This document shows, piece by piece, positions 38,309 to 48,044 of a stretch of DNA of 64,000 nucleotides. The position numbers and the translations under genes are program-made. Each line of letters begins with the position of its first letter. Position 1 is the first letter of the stretch. The DNA comes from Kangsaoukella pontilimi (GTDB taxonomy: Bacteria > Pseudomonadota > Alphaproteobacteria > Rhodobacterales > Rhodobacteraceae), in NCBI RefSeq assembly GCF_009830125.1, contig NZ_WUPT01000002.1, forward strand, positions 840,001 to 904,000. Direction: 5' to 3'. The notes under the pieces were generated by a model. The model was not told where the DNA came from, searched no databases, and saw only the letters and a program-made list of their open reading frames with translations.

Positions 38309-40803
38309 ATGATGAACCTCGCGGAATATCGCCGGAAAGGGACGCGGCTCGCGGATTACCTGCCCTGGGCGGCGATGGTGGCGCCCGGCGTGGTGCTGAA
38401 CAAGGATGGCAGCCTGCAGCGCTCGGCCCGGTTCCGGGGGCCCGATCTCGACAGCGCCGTCGCGGCGGAACTCGTGGCCGTGGCGGGGCGCATCAACAAC
38501 GCCTTTCGCCGCCTCGGCTCGGGCTGGGCGATCTTCGTCGAGGCGCAGCGCGTGGCGGCGGCGGACTATCCCGACAGCCGCTTTCCGATCCGGCCTCGGC
38601 GCTTGTCGATGCCGAGCGACGTGCGGGCTTCGCCGAGCAGGGGGCGCATTTCCAGTCGGACTATCTTCTGACCTTCCTCTACCTGCCGCCCGCCGAGGAG
38701 GCCGCGCGCGCCGAGACCTGGATCTACGAAGGCCGCGACAAGACCGGCATCGATGCTGGCGAGGTGCTGCGCGGGTTCATCGACCGCACCGACCGGGTGC
38801 TGGCGCTCTTCGACGGCATCATGCCCGAATGCCGTTGGATGGATGACAGCGAGACGCTGACCTACCTGCATTCGACGATCTCGACGCAGCCGCACCGTGT
38901 TCGCGTGCCGGAAACCCCGGCCTATCTCGACGCGCTTCTGGCCGATCAGCCGCTGACCGGCGGGCTCGAGCCCCGGCTGGGGACCGCCCATCTGCGCGTC
39001 CTGACCCTCTCGGGCTTCCCGACCGCCACCACGCCCGGGATCCTCGACGATCTCAACCGGCTGGCCTTTCCTTATCGCTGGGCGACCCGCGCGATCCTGA
39101 TGGACAAGATGGAGGCCGCGCGGATGGTCGCCCGCATCCGCCGCCAATGGTTCGCCAAGCGCAAATCCATCGCCGCGATCCTGAAGGAGGTGATGACCAA
39201 CGAGCAATCGGCGCTGGTCGATACCGATGCCGCCAACAAGGCCGCGGATGCCGACATGGCGCTGCAGGAACTCGGTGCCGATATCGCGGGCGAGGCCTAT
39301 GTCACGGCGACCCTCATCGTCTGGGACGAGGACCCGCGCCGCGCCGACGAGAAACTGCGCCTGGTCGAGAAGGTCGTGCAGGGCCGGGACTTCACCGCCA
39401 TGGTCGAGACGGTCAACGCCGTCGATGCCTGGCTCGGCTCGCTGCCGGGGCAGGCTTACGCTAATGTCCGCCAGCCGCCGATCTCCACCCTGAACCTCGC
39501 CCATATGATCCCTCTCTCCGCCGTCTGGGCGGGAGAGGAGCGGGATGCGCATTTCGACGGCCCGCCGCTCATCTACGGCAAGACCGAGGGCGCGACGCCC
39601 TTCCGCCTCTCGCTCCACGTGGGCGATGTCGGCCACACGCTGGTCGTCGGTCCCACCGGGGCCGGCAAATCCGTGCTGCTCGCGCTCATGGCGCTGCAGT
39701 TCCGCCGCTACCAGGGCGCCCAGGTCTTCGCCTTCGATTTCGGGGGCTCGATCCGCGCCGCGACCCTCGCCATGGGCGGGGACTGGCATGATCTGGGCGG
39801 CGAACTGACCGAAGGCGCGGAGGCCACGGTCTCCCTCCAACCGCTGGCCCGCATCGACGATCCCGCCGAACGCAGCTGGGCCGCGGGCTGGATCGGCGCG
39901 ATCCTCGCCCGCGAGGGCATCATGATCACCCCGGAGGTGAAGGAGCATCTCTGGTCTGCGCTGAGCTCGCTGGCCTCGGCCCCGGTCGGTGAACGGACGA
40001 TCACCGGTCTCGCCGTCCTGCTGCAATCCTCCGACCTGAAACAGGCCCTGCGCCCCTATTGCCTGGGCGGCGCCCATGGGCGGCTGCTCGATGCCGAGAC
40101 CGAAGAGCTTGGCGCCGCCTCGGTCCAGGCCTTCGAGATCGAAGGGCTGGTCGGCACCGCCGCGGCACCCGCGGTCCTCGCCTACCTCTTCCACCGCATC
40201 GGCGACCGGCTCGACGGCCGACCGACGCTTCTGATCATCGACGAGGGTTGGCTCGCGCTCGATGACGAGGGCTTCGCGGGCCAGCTCCGTGAATGGCTGA
40301 AGACGCTGCGCAAGAAGAACGCCTCGGTCATCTTCGCGACCCAGTCGCTGAGCGACATCGACGCCTCGGCCATCGCGCCCGCGATCATCGAAAGCTGCCC
40401 GACCCGGCTGCTTCTGCCCAACGAACGCGCGATCGAGCCCCAGATCACCGCGATCTACCGCCGCTTCGGCCTCAATGACCGGCAGATCGAGATCCTCGCC
40501 CGCGCCACGCCCAAGCGCGACTACTATTGCCAGTCGCGGCGCGGCAACCGGCTCTTCGAGCTGGGCCTGTCCGAGGTAGGCCTCGCGCTTTGCGCCGCCT
40601 CATCCAAATCCGACCAGGCGCTCATCTCGGAGATCCTCGCGGAACATGGCCGCGACGGCTTCCTCGCTGCCTGGCTCGAGGCCCGCGGGGTCGGCTGGGC
40701 TGCCGAGCTGATCCCGGAGCTGACCAATCTCGCGCCGGAGCCTGAAGTTCCGGATGCACCGATCCCCCAAGCCCCCGAACCCGCAGAGGAGACCACCCCA
40801 TGA
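38309..40803 (+). pseudogene. trbE: TrbE transfer ATPase, frameshifted
   Basis: The VirB4-type ATPase TrbE is split. The first frame (38309) reads correctly through ARFRGPDLDSAVAAELVAV and AAADYPDSRFP, then breaks near 38588 and ends at 38671. The other frame continues the family at ASALVDAERRAGFAEQGAHF and proceeds to 40803 with VVGPTGAGKSVLLALMALQF (Walker A) and LLIIDEGWLALDDEG (Walker B). Restoring one base (CCGGATCCGG in place of CCGATCCGG) repairs it to about 830 aa. TrbE is required for mating-pair formation, so this ICE cannot transfer unless the shift is a sequencing error or is bypassed. Confidence 0.85.
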
Positions 40804-41588
40804 CCCATGCCGCCCATCGCCTGTCCCACCTCGCCAGCGCCTCCGCCTTGGCCCTCGCTCTCGCCGCCCCCATCGGTCTTTCACCGATCTTCGCCACACC
40901 CGTGCAGGCCTTCCTCTTCGGCGGGGGCGGGCGCATCGTCTACGACCCGCGCAACCACGCCGAGAACATCCTCTCCGCGGCCCGGGCGCTCGAGCAGATC
41001 AACAACCAGATCACCCAGCTGCAGAACGAAGCGCAGATGCTGATGAACCAGGCGCGCAACCTCGCGAGCCTGCCCTATTCCTCGCTGCAGGCGCTGCAGC
41101 AGAATGTCGACCGGACGCGGCAGCTTCTGTCCGAGGCGCAGAACATCGCCTTCGACGTCGCCCAGATCGACCAGATCTTCCAGCAGGACTATGCCAACAT
41201 CCCCATGGCTGCGCCCGAAGCGCAGCTTCTGGCCGATGCGCGCTCCCGCTGGCAAAACACCGTCGGCGGGTTGCAGGACGCCTTGCGCGTGCAGGCGGGC
41301 GTCGTCGGAAATCTCGACGGCCAGCGCGCCGAGCTCTCCGCCCTCGTCGGCGAAAGCCAATCCGCGGTCGGTGCGCTGCAGGCCACGCAAGCCGGCAACC
41401 AGCTCCTGGCGCTGCAATCCCAGCAGATCGCCGACCTGATCGCGGTCGTGGCCGCCAATGGCCGCGCTTCGGCGCTGGTCGAGGCCGAGCGGTCCGCAGC
41501 GGCCGAACAGGGCCGGGTCCAGCGCGAGCGGTTCCTCACCCCGGGTGCCGGCTACCAGCCCGGCAATGCCCGGATGTTCAACAACTGA
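40800..41588 (+). CDS. trbJ: TrbJ (VirB5-like)
   Basis: A 262-aa secreted protein: signal peptide (ASASALALALAAPIGLSPIFATPVQA), then a long coiled coil region (ALEQINNQITQLQNEAQMLMNQARNLASL). It is the minor pilus component of the Trb channel. Start overlaps trbE's stop by ATGA. Confidence 0.9.
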   Translation: MTHAAHRLSHLASASALALALAAPIGLSPIFATPVQAFLFGGGGRIVYDPRNHAENILSAARALEQINNQITQLQNEAQMLMNQARNLASLPYSSLQALQQNVDRTRQLLSEAQNIAFDVAQIDQIFQQDYANIPMAAPEAQLLADARSRWQNTVGGLQDALRVQAGVVGNLDGQRAELSALVGESQSAVGALQATQAGNQLLALQSQQIADLIAVVAANGRASALVEAERSAAAEQGRVQRERFLTPGAGYQPGNARMFNN

Positions 41589-41602
41589 AGGGAGACAGGC
41601 CC

Positions 41603-41869
41603 ATGGAGGGATCGGTCCTCGCGCGCATCGCGGCCATTGTCTTCGTCGCCATCGCGATCACCGCGGCGGTGGTGGAGATGGGCCGGGACGAGGAAGGGCA
41701 GGTGGCGCGTCCGGCGGCGCCCCTCATGCCGGAGGCCGATCCCCTGCGCGCCGAACAGCGGCGCTGCCAGGAACTGGGCGAGGCCGCGGCCTCCGATGCC
41801 GACTGCCTCGCCGTCTGGGCCGAAACCCGCGACCGCTTTCTCGGGCGCGACCGAACCGGGGGCGAGTGA
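41603..41869 (+). CDS. trbK: TrbK-like entry-exclusion lipoprotein-like protein
   Basis: An 88-aa protein with one N-terminal helix (ARIAAIVFVAIAITAAVVEM) and a short Cys-bearing domain RCQELGEAAASDADCLAVWAETRDRFLG, matching the TrbK-alt type. TrbK blocks redundant entry of a second copy. ATG 41603 follows GGGAGAC; it lies between trbJ and trbL as usual. Confidence 0.78.
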   Translation: MEGSVLARIAAIVFVAIAITAAVVEMGRDEEGQVARPAAPLMPEADPLRAEQRRCQELGEAAASDADCLAVWAETRDRFLGRDRTGGE

Positions 41870-41872
41870 GCC

Positions 41873-43222
41873 ATGGGCGGCACCGGCGTCATCGACACCT
41901 TCCTCGGGGTCTTCACCTCTTACATCGACAGCGGTTTCGGGCTGCTGGGCGGCGAAGTCGCGTTTATCGCCAGCACGCTCATCGTGATCGACGTGACACT
42001 GGCGGCCCTCTTCTGGGCCTGGGGCGCCGATGACGACATCATCGCCCGTCTCGTGAAAAAGACCCTCTTCGTCGGCGTCTTCGCCTGGCTCATCTCCAAC
42101 TGGAACAGCCTCGCCGCCATCGTCTTCGACAGTTTCGCGGGGCTGGGACTGCTGGCTTCCGGCACCGGCTTCTCTCCTGCCGATCTCCTGCGGCCTGGCC
42201 GGGTGGCGCAGACCGGGCTCGATGCCGGACGGCCGCTTCTGGAATCCACCGCCGATCTCATGGGCTTCGTCGCCTTTTTCGAGAACTTCATCCAGATCGC
42301 CTGCCTGCTCTTCGCCTGGGCGTTGGTGCTCCTGGCCTTCTTCCTGCTCGCCGTGCAGCTCTTCGTGACGCTGATCGAGTTCAAGCTGACGACGCTTGCG
42401 GGCTTCGTGCTGATCCCCTTCGGCCTCTTCGGCAAGACCGCCTTCATGGCCGAGCGGGTGCTCGGGAATGTCGTCTCCTCCGGCATCAAGGTGCTGGTGC
42501 TGGCGGTGATCATCGGGATCGGCTCGACCCTCTTCGGCCAATTCACCGCCGGGTTCGGGGGCGTGACGCCCACGATCGACGAGGCCATGGCGATCGTTCT
42601 GGCGGCGCTTTCGCTGCTCGGTCTCGGCATCTTCGGCCCCGGCATCGCCACGGGCCTCGTCTCCGGCGGGCCGCAACTGGGCGCAGGCGCGGCCGTCGGC
42701 ACTGGTCTCGCCGTGGGTGGCGCCGCGGTCGCGGCGGGTGGCGGGGTCCTGCTCGGCACCCGCGGGGCCGGGGCGCTCGCCTCGGGCGGGGCTGCCGCCA
42801 CGCGCGGCGCTGCTGCCGCCACCGGGGCTGCCTCCACCGCCTACAGTCTCGGATCGATGGGCCAGACCGGGGCCGCCGGGGTCGCCTCCGGTCTCGGTGG
42901 CGTGGCCCGGGCCGCTGGGTCTGCCGCCGCATCGCCCCTGCGCCGCGCCGCGGCCTCGGCCAGTGACGCCGTCAAGGCAAGCCATGCCGACGGTGCCCGC
43001 GCGGGCTTTGCCGCCACCGGCGGCGCCTCCTCGCTCGGCAGCGGGACAGGCACCTCGACCGCCCTGTCCGCCCCCGCAGGCAGCCCACCGGCCTGGGCGC
43101 GGTCCATGCGCCGCAGCCAGGCCATGAGCCATGGCGTTTCCGCCGCCACGCACGCGCTGCGCGCCGGGGACAGCCCCGGCTCCGGCGCCTCCGTTTCCCT
43201 GTCCGAAAGTGACCGAACATGA
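41873..43222 (+). CDS. trbL: TrbL inner-membrane channel protein
   Basis: A 449-aa polytopic protein: FTSYIDSGFGLLGGEVAFIASTLIVIDVTLAALFWAW, six or more helices to residue 265, then a long Gly/Ala/Ser-rich tail. It is the VirB6-type core channel protein of the Trb system. It overlaps trbF by ATGA. Confidence 0.9.
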   Translation: MGGTGVIDTFLGVFTSYIDSGFGLLGGEVAFIASTLIVIDVTLAALFWAWGADDDIIARLVKKTLFVGVFAWLISNWNSLAAIVFDSFAGLGLLASGTGFSPADLLRPGRVAQTGLDAGRPLLESTADLMGFVAFFENFIQIACLLFAWALVLLAFFLLAVQLFVTLIEFKLTTLAGFVLIPFGLFGKTAFMAERVLGNVVSSGIKVLVLAVIIGIGSTLFGQFTAGFGGVTPTIDEAMAIVLAALSLLGLGIFGPGIATGLVSGGPQLGAGAAVGTGLAVGGAAVAAGGGVLLGTRGAGALASGGAAATRGAAAATGAASTAYSLGSMGQTGAAGVASGLGGVARAAGSAAASPLRRAAASASDAVKASHADGARAGFAATGGASSLGSGTGTSTALSAPAGSPPAWARSMRRSQAMSHGVSAATHALRAGDSPGSGASVSLSESDRT

Positions 43223-43908
43223 GCCTCTTCAAACGCGCCGCCGCGCATTACGGCAAGACCCAAGCCCCCGAGACCCCTTACCAGAAGGCCGCCCAGGTCT
43301 GGGACGAGCGCATCGGCTCTGCCCGGGTGCAGGCGAAGAACTGGCGCCTCATGGCCTTCGGCTGCCTGATCCTCGCGGGCGGTTTCGCCACGGCGCTGGT
43401 CTGGCAATCGGCGCGCGGCACCGTGGTGCCCTATGTCGTCGAGATCGACCGGCATGGCGAGGCGCGCGCCGTCGAGGCCGCCAGCGCCGGGTATCGTCCG
43501 AGCGATCCGCAGATCGCCTGGCATCTTGCCCGCTTCATCGAGGAGGTCCGGGGCCTGCCTGCCGATCCGATCGTTGTGCGGCAGAACTGGCTCCGCGCCT
43601 ATGAGTTCACCACCGACCGCGGCGCGCTGGCGCTGAACGACCATGCCCGCGCCAACGATCCCTTCACGCGGGTGGGCGAGGACCAGGTCTCGGTCGAGGT
43701 CTCGAGCGTCATCCGTGCCTCGCCTGACAGTTTCCGGGTGGCCTGGTCCGAGCGGCACTACGAGAGCGGCCAGCTCGCCCGCACCGAACGCTGGACCGCG
43801 ATCCTGACCATCGTGATCGACCCGCCGCGCACGGCGGAGCGCCTGCGGGCGAACCCCCTCGGCATCTATGTGAACGCGATCAACTGGTCGCGGGAGATGA
43901 GCCAATGA
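43219..43908 (+). CDS. trbF: TrbF (VirB8-like)
   Basis: A 229-aa bitopic protein with a single helix (LMAFGCLILAGGFATALVWQS) and a VirB8-like periplasmic domain (VVPYVVEIDRHGEARAVE, YVNAINWSREMS). Nucleates channel assembly. Overlaps both neighbours. Confidence 0.9.
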   Translation: MSLFKRAAAHYGKTQAPETPYQKAAQVWDERIGSARVQAKNWRLMAFGCLILAGGFATALVWQSARGTVVPYVVEIDRHGEARAVEAASAGYRPSDPQIAWHLARFIEEVRGLPADPIVVRQNWLRAYEFTTDRGALALNDHARANDPFTRVGEDQVSVEVSSVIRASPDSFRVAWSERHYESGQLARTERWTAILTIVIDPPRTAERLRANPLGIYVNAINWSREMSQ

Positions 43909-44879
43909 CCCGACCGATCCTGCCCCCCGTGCTTCTCGCCATCACGCTTCTGGCCGGCTGCGCCCGCGACCGTCCGCCGGAATTCGCCTATGACGACGCG
44001 GTGCCACCCTTGCCGTCACCCCCCGTGACCGCACCCGACGACCGCCCGCGCCCGCTCCATGTTCCGCCCGCCTGGACCCCGAGCCGGGGTGGGGAGGCGG
44101 CCGCGACGCCCGTCGCCCAGGTCGGCAATGCCAATGCCGCCGCCCGTGTCGAGCCGCGGCAGGCGGGGTATTTCAACGCGATCCAGATCTATCCCTGGTC
44201 CGAGGGGGCGCTCTATCAGGTCTACGCCGCCCCCGGCCAGATCACGACCATCGCACTCGAACCCGGCGAACGCCTGGCGGGCACCGGCCCGATTGCGGCG
44301 GGCGACACCGCGCGCTGGATCATCGGTGACACCGAAAGCGGCGCGGGCCGCGACACCCGCGTCCTCGTTCTCGTGAAACCCACACGACCGGATATCAGCA
44401 CGAACCTCGTGATCTCGACCGACCGGCGCACCTACCTGATCGAGCTCAACGCCAGCGACGAAACCTGGATGCCTGCCATCTCCTGGGCCTATCCGCGCGC
44501 GCCCGACGCCCCACGCGTCGCGCCGACCACGCCGCGGATCCCGCCCGCGCATGCGCGCAATCACCGCTACGGGCTGCAGGGCGACAGCCCGCCCTGGCGA
44601 CCGGTCTCGGTCTTCGATGACGGGCGCCGGGTCTATGTCGTCTTCCCGCGCGGCATCGCCCAGGGCGAGATGCCGCCGCTCTTCGTTCTCGGGGCCGATG
44701 GCGAGTTGGAGATCGTCAACTCCCGCATCCACGGCAATGTTCTCATCGTCGACCGGCTCTTCGGAGCAGCCGAGCTGCGTCTCGGACGTGGCCCTCGACA
44801 GGAAGTGGTCCGGATCCTGCGGATCGAACCGCAGACCGAGGCGACGGAGGTGCGGCACGATGCGGGGCGGGGGACATGA
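43905..44879 (+). CDS. trbG: TrbG (VirB9-like)
   Basis: A 324-aa exported protein: lipobox-like leader LLAITLLAGCARD, then the VirB9-type domain (NAIQIYPWSEGALYQVYAAPGQITTIALEPGE and WRPVSVFDDGRRVYVVFP). Part of the outer-membrane core complex. It overlaps trbF and trbI by 4 bases each. Confidence 0.9.
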   Translation: MTRPILPPVLLAITLLAGCARDRPPEFAYDDAVPPLPSPPVTAPDDRPRPLHVPPAWTPSRGGEAAATPVAQVGNANAAARVEPRQAGYFNAIQIYPWSEGALYQVYAAPGQITTIALEPGERLAGTGPIAAGDTARWIIGDTESGAGRDTRVLVLVKPTRPDISTNLVISTDRRTYLIELNASDETWMPAISWAYPRAPDAPRVAPTTPRIPPAHARNHRYGLQGDSPPWRPVSVFDDGRRVYVVFPRGIAQGEMPPLFVLGADGELEIVNSRIHGNVLIVDRLFGAAELRLGRGPRQEVVRILRIEPQTEATEVRHDAGRGT

Positions 44880-46012
44880 GCGAGAGATCGACCGACACCG
44901 CTGCCGCCATGCGCCTGCGCGCCGATCCGCCGCGTGTCACGCGGATTTCGCGCAAGGTGATCATCGGGCTTGGCGTCGTCGCCGGCCTCGGGATCGGTGC
45001 CGCGCTGATCTATGGGCTGCAACGTCCGGACCGAACTCCGGCCCCGGAAGAGCTGATCACCACGGATCGCCGCCAGCCCGCCGATGGTCTCCGCGATCTG
45101 CCCGGCAGCTATGACGCGATCCCGCGGCTCGGACCGCCCCTGCCGGGCGACCTTGGCGGCGGCATCCTCGACGCGCAGCAACGCGGCCAGCCCATTGCGG
45201 CTCCAAGCCTCGCGCCCCCGACCATGGACCCGGCGGAGCAGCAGCGGCTTGCCGAACTGGAGGCCGCCCGTGTCAGCGACCTGTTCTTCCAGACGCGCTC
45301 CGGGACACCTGCGTCCAACGGGTTCCAATTGCCGCCTGCGGCACCCGGAGGTGGAATGGCGGCCACCCCGGAAACCGATCCACGCCAGGCCTTCCTGACC
45401 GTGCCGACGGACCGTCGCACCGTCGCGCCCGACCGCGTCCAGCCACCAGCCTCGCCCTGGCTCCTGCAGGCCGGCTCCGTCATCCCGGCCGCGCTGATCA
45501 CCGGCATTCGCTCCGACCTTCCCGGTCAGATCACCGCGCAGGTCACCCAGAACGTCTATGACAGCCCCACGGGAAGCCTGCTTCTGATACCCCAGGGCAC
45601 CCGCCTGATCGGCGCTTACGACGACAGCGTGACCGTCGGCCAGCGTCGCGTGCTCCTGGTCTGGACCCGGCTGATCTTCCCGGATGGACGGTCCCTCGTG
45701 CTCGAACGTCAGCCCGGAGCGGATGCCGCGGGCTATGCCGGTCTGGAGGACCGCGTCGACAATCATTTGGGCAGCATCCTGCGTGCAGCAGGGCTTTCGA
45801 CCCTGCTCGCCGTCGGCGCGGAGCTTTCCCTCGACGAGGAAGATCGCCTCGCTCGTGCCCTCCGCGACGGGGCCCTCGACACGATCAACGAGGCCGGGCA
45901 GCGCATCGTTCAACGCCAGTTGGAGGTCCCGCCGACCCTCACCATTCGCCCGGGCTTCCCGGTCCGCGTGATCGTCACGCGGGATCTTGTCTTCGCGCCA
46001 CCCGGAGGCTGA
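44876..46012 (+). CDS. trbI: TrbI (VirB10-like)
   Basis: A 378-aa protein with a single N-terminal helix (KVIIGLGVVAGLGIGAALIYGL), a proline-rich linker, and the VirB10 C-terminal domain (SPWLLQAGSVIPAALITGIRSDLPGQITAQVTQNVYDS, GTRLIGAYDDSV). It bridges both membranes. Confidence 0.93.
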   Translation: MSERSTDTAAAMRLRADPPRVTRISRKVIIGLGVVAGLGIGAALIYGLQRPDRTPAPEELITTDRRQPADGLRDLPGSYDAIPRLGPPLPGDLGGGILDAQQRGQPIAAPSLAPPTMDPAEQQRLAELEAARVSDLFFQTRSGTPASNGFQLPPAAPGGGMAATPETDPRQAFLTVPTDRRTVAPDRVQPPASPWLLQAGSVIPAALITGIRSDLPGQITAQVTQNVYDSPTGSLLLIPQGTRLIGAYDDSVTVGQRRVLLVWTRLIFPDGRSLVLERQPGADAAGYAGLEDRVDNHLGSILRAAGLSTLLAVGAELSLDEEDRLARALRDGALDTINEAGQRIVQRQLEVPPTLTIRPGFPVRVIVTRDLVFAPPGG

Positions 46013-46013
46013 C

Positions 46014-46262
46014 ATGACCAAGCTGAAACTCGGACCGATCCCGGACGATAAGCCTGTGAAACTCACCGTGGAACTCCCCGCGGAACTGCATCGCGACCTG
46101 ATCTCTTACGGTGAAATCCTCGGCCAGGAAGCCGGAAAGGGACCGATTGAACCCGCAAGGCTGGTGGTTCCCATGCTCGAGCGCTTCATCGCGACGGATC
46201 GCGGCTTTGCGAAGGCGCGGCGATCCCATCTGAAACGTGAGGTGGCGAAGCAAGGATCATGA
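46014..46262 (+). CDS. DUF2274 protein, last gene of trb operon
   Basis: An 82-aa protein, KLGPIPDDKPVKLTVELPAELHRDLISYGEILG, of the DUF2274 type with an RHH-like helix-strand pattern. It regularly follows trbI in ICEs of this kind. It starts one base after the trbI stop and is the last ICE gene I can name before the right boundary. Confidence 0.85.
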   Translation: MTKLKLGPIPDDKPVKLTVELPAELHRDLISYGEILGQEAGKGPIEPARLVVPMLERFIATDRGFAKARRSHLKREVAKQGS

Positions 46263-46493
46263 TCCACAGCTCCGGTTCCCATAAGAACAGTGCCGGCGCA
46301 GCCGAACAGTGCTTACGTTGGTCTGTTGATGGATGGTGGAGTTTATGAATTGATTTCCATAACTCGTGAAGTGCCGTGTTCAACACGTGGTCATGTTTCG
46401 ATCGCGTGATTTCGCGTTCTGCCATAGAACCGGCGGAGCAGCTGCCGATAGATCCGACTACAAGACGTAAACCTACCGACGTATTCGTTCCAA

Positions 46494-47174
46494 TCAGCCA
46501 GTTTCCGACATGTCCGCCCTAATGGTTTCTAGGTGCTCTGTCATGAACGCGGACGCACCTTCCGGATCCTGCTGTTCGATCGCATCGACGATGCGTTCAT
46601 GCTGATCGCTGTGCAGGGTCTGAAACGCCTGCGTTCCGATACGTCGGTAGGTGCGTTCCCATTCCCGCTGCCAGGCGACTCGGCGGCGCACACCCGATAG
46701 GTAGTTCAGAAAACCGACCAGGATCGGGTTGCCGGAGATCTGCGCTAGGGCGCGGTGGAACGCGTCGTCCGCCTGTTCGCAGGCGGCCCGGTCACGGGCT
46801 CTGCGCCCGGCGCCGACCTTCTCGCGCAACAGCACCACATTGCTGGCATCGGCGAGGAGTGCGGCCTCGGCCGCGACCATCGGCTCGAGCAGCATGCGGG
46901 CCTGCATGACATCGGGCGGGGTCGCGCCCTCGATCAAGAGCGTGTCGCGCACAGGCAGCTGGCGCGGCCTCGATCCGCGAAAAGTACCCTGACCGACATG
47001 CCGCCAGATCTCGCCGTCCTTCTCCAGCTCTGCGAGGCACGACCGGAGGGTCTGCCGCGAGCAGGTGAGCCGCTCTGCCAGATTACGTTCGGCTGGCAGC
47101 CGCTCTCCTGGTGCAAGGTCACGCAGAAACCGACGCAGTTCGGGTTCGATATCCGCCACGGATCGTCTTGGCAT
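46494..47174 (-). CDS. GntR-family (FCD) transcription regulator
   Basis: A 226-aa regulator: wHTH (PGERLPAERNLAERLTCSRQTLRSCLAELEKDGEIWRHVGQGTF) and FCD ligand domain (ARMLLEPMVAAEAALLA, DDAFHRALAQISGNPILVGFL, HSDQHERIVDAIEQQD) with the metal-binding D/H set. ATG 47174 is chosen since the longer frame reaches over the operator into the neighbouring promoter. Divergent from the TauE/SafE gene, it probably controls that exporter; direct repeats lie between. Confidence 0.88.
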   Translation of the reverse strand: MPRRSVADIEPELRRFLRDLAPGERLPAERNLAERLTCSRQTLRSCLAELEKDGEIWRHVGQGTFRGSRPRQLPVRDTLLIEGATPPDVMQARMLLEPMVAAEAALLADASNVVLLREKVGAGRRARDRAACEQADDAFHRALAQISGNPILVGFLNYLSGVRRRVAWQREWERTYRRIGTQAFQTLHSDQHERIVDAIEQQDPEGASAFMTEHLETIRADMSETG

Positions 47175-47184
47175 GGATGTCTCC

Positions 47185-47207
47185 TTTGCAGACCAATTTG
47201 CAGACCA
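47185..47207. promoter_or_regulatory. Tandem direct repeats between gntR and tauE
   Basis: TTTGCAGACCA occurs twice at 47185-47195 and 47197-47207, a 12-base period, 11 bases in front of the gntR start. A likely operator for the GntR regulator over both divergent genes. Confidence 0.6.
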
Positions 47208-47256
47208 TTCGGGAAAGAAACAAGGACGGGCGCATACCAGCAACGGAGCTTGCGCC

Positions 47257-48009
47257 ATGATGACCGACCTTCTCCTGCTCTGCCTCGCCGGGACGGCTGC
47301 GGGCCTGCTCAATGCCGTGGCGGGCGGCGGAACCTTCCTGAGTTTGCCGGCACTCTTCTATGTCGGTTTGCCGCCCGTCGCCGCGAACGCGACCGCGACA
47401 TTGAGCGCGCTGCCCGGGTACCTGAGCAGCGCATGGAGCTTCCGTGGCGACATGCGCGCCGAGGGGACGCTGGGGTTTGCGGCCATCCTGAGCCTCGCCG
47501 CCTTGGGCAGTATCCTCGGGGCGTTCCTGCTGATCGTGACGCCCGGCGAGACGTTCCTCTGGATCGTGCCGTGGCTCCTGTTGTTGGCGACCTTACTGTT
47601 CGCGACTGGACCGATGTTGCTGAAGATCCTGCGCCGCAGCGGGACGAGTGTTGCCGGTCCCGTGCTGTCCGGCATCGCGATCCTCGCCGTTTCGGTCTAT
47701 GGCGGGTGTTTCAACGGGGGCCTCGGGATCATGCTGCTGGCCACGTTCGGCCTGCTGGGGCACGTGGACCTGCACGGCATGAACGGATTGAAGAACGTGC
47801 TGTCTGCCTTGCTGTCTCTGGTTTCGGCCGCCGCCTTCGTATGGGCCGGGCTGATCGTCTGGGAGCAGGCCGCCGTCATGGCCGCAAGTGCGATGGCGGG
47901 CGGCTATGCCGGCGCCCGGCTCAGCCGCCGGATCGTGCGCACCGACCTCCTGCGTGGGTTCATCACGCTGGTCGGGGCGTCGATGACGGTGGCGTTCTTC
48001 GTGATGTGA
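47257..48009 (+). CDS. TauE/SafE-family exporter
   Basis: A 250-aa, 7-8-helix membrane protein: LLNAVAGGGTFLSLPALFYVGLPPVAANATATLSALPGYLSS in the first half and GGCFNGGLGIMLLATFGLLG in the second, the paired family signature. TauE/SafE members export sulfonates, organic acids or related anions. Start MM at 47257 with GGAGC upstream. Divergent GntR regulator suggests induction by a substrate acid. Confidence 0.88.
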   Translation: MMTDLLLLCLAGTAAGLLNAVAGGGTFLSLPALFYVGLPPVAANATATLSALPGYLSSAWSFRGDMRAEGTLGFAAILSLAALGSILGAFLLIVTPGETFLWIVPWLLLLATLLFATGPMLLKILRRSGTSVAGPVLSGIAILAVSVYGGCFNGGLGIMLLATFGLLGHVDLHGMNGLKNVLSALLSLVSAAAFVWAGLIVWEQAAVMAASAMAGGYAGARLSRRIVRTDLLRGFITLVGASMTVAFFVM

Positions 48010-48044
48010 CCGCGCGGGCGGCGGTCAGCCACCCGACCACGGGG

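Noticed and set aside
38566-40194. Very long minus-strand frame opposite trbE
   Set aside because: A shadow of high-GC coding sequence; the plus strand carries the TrbE motifs.
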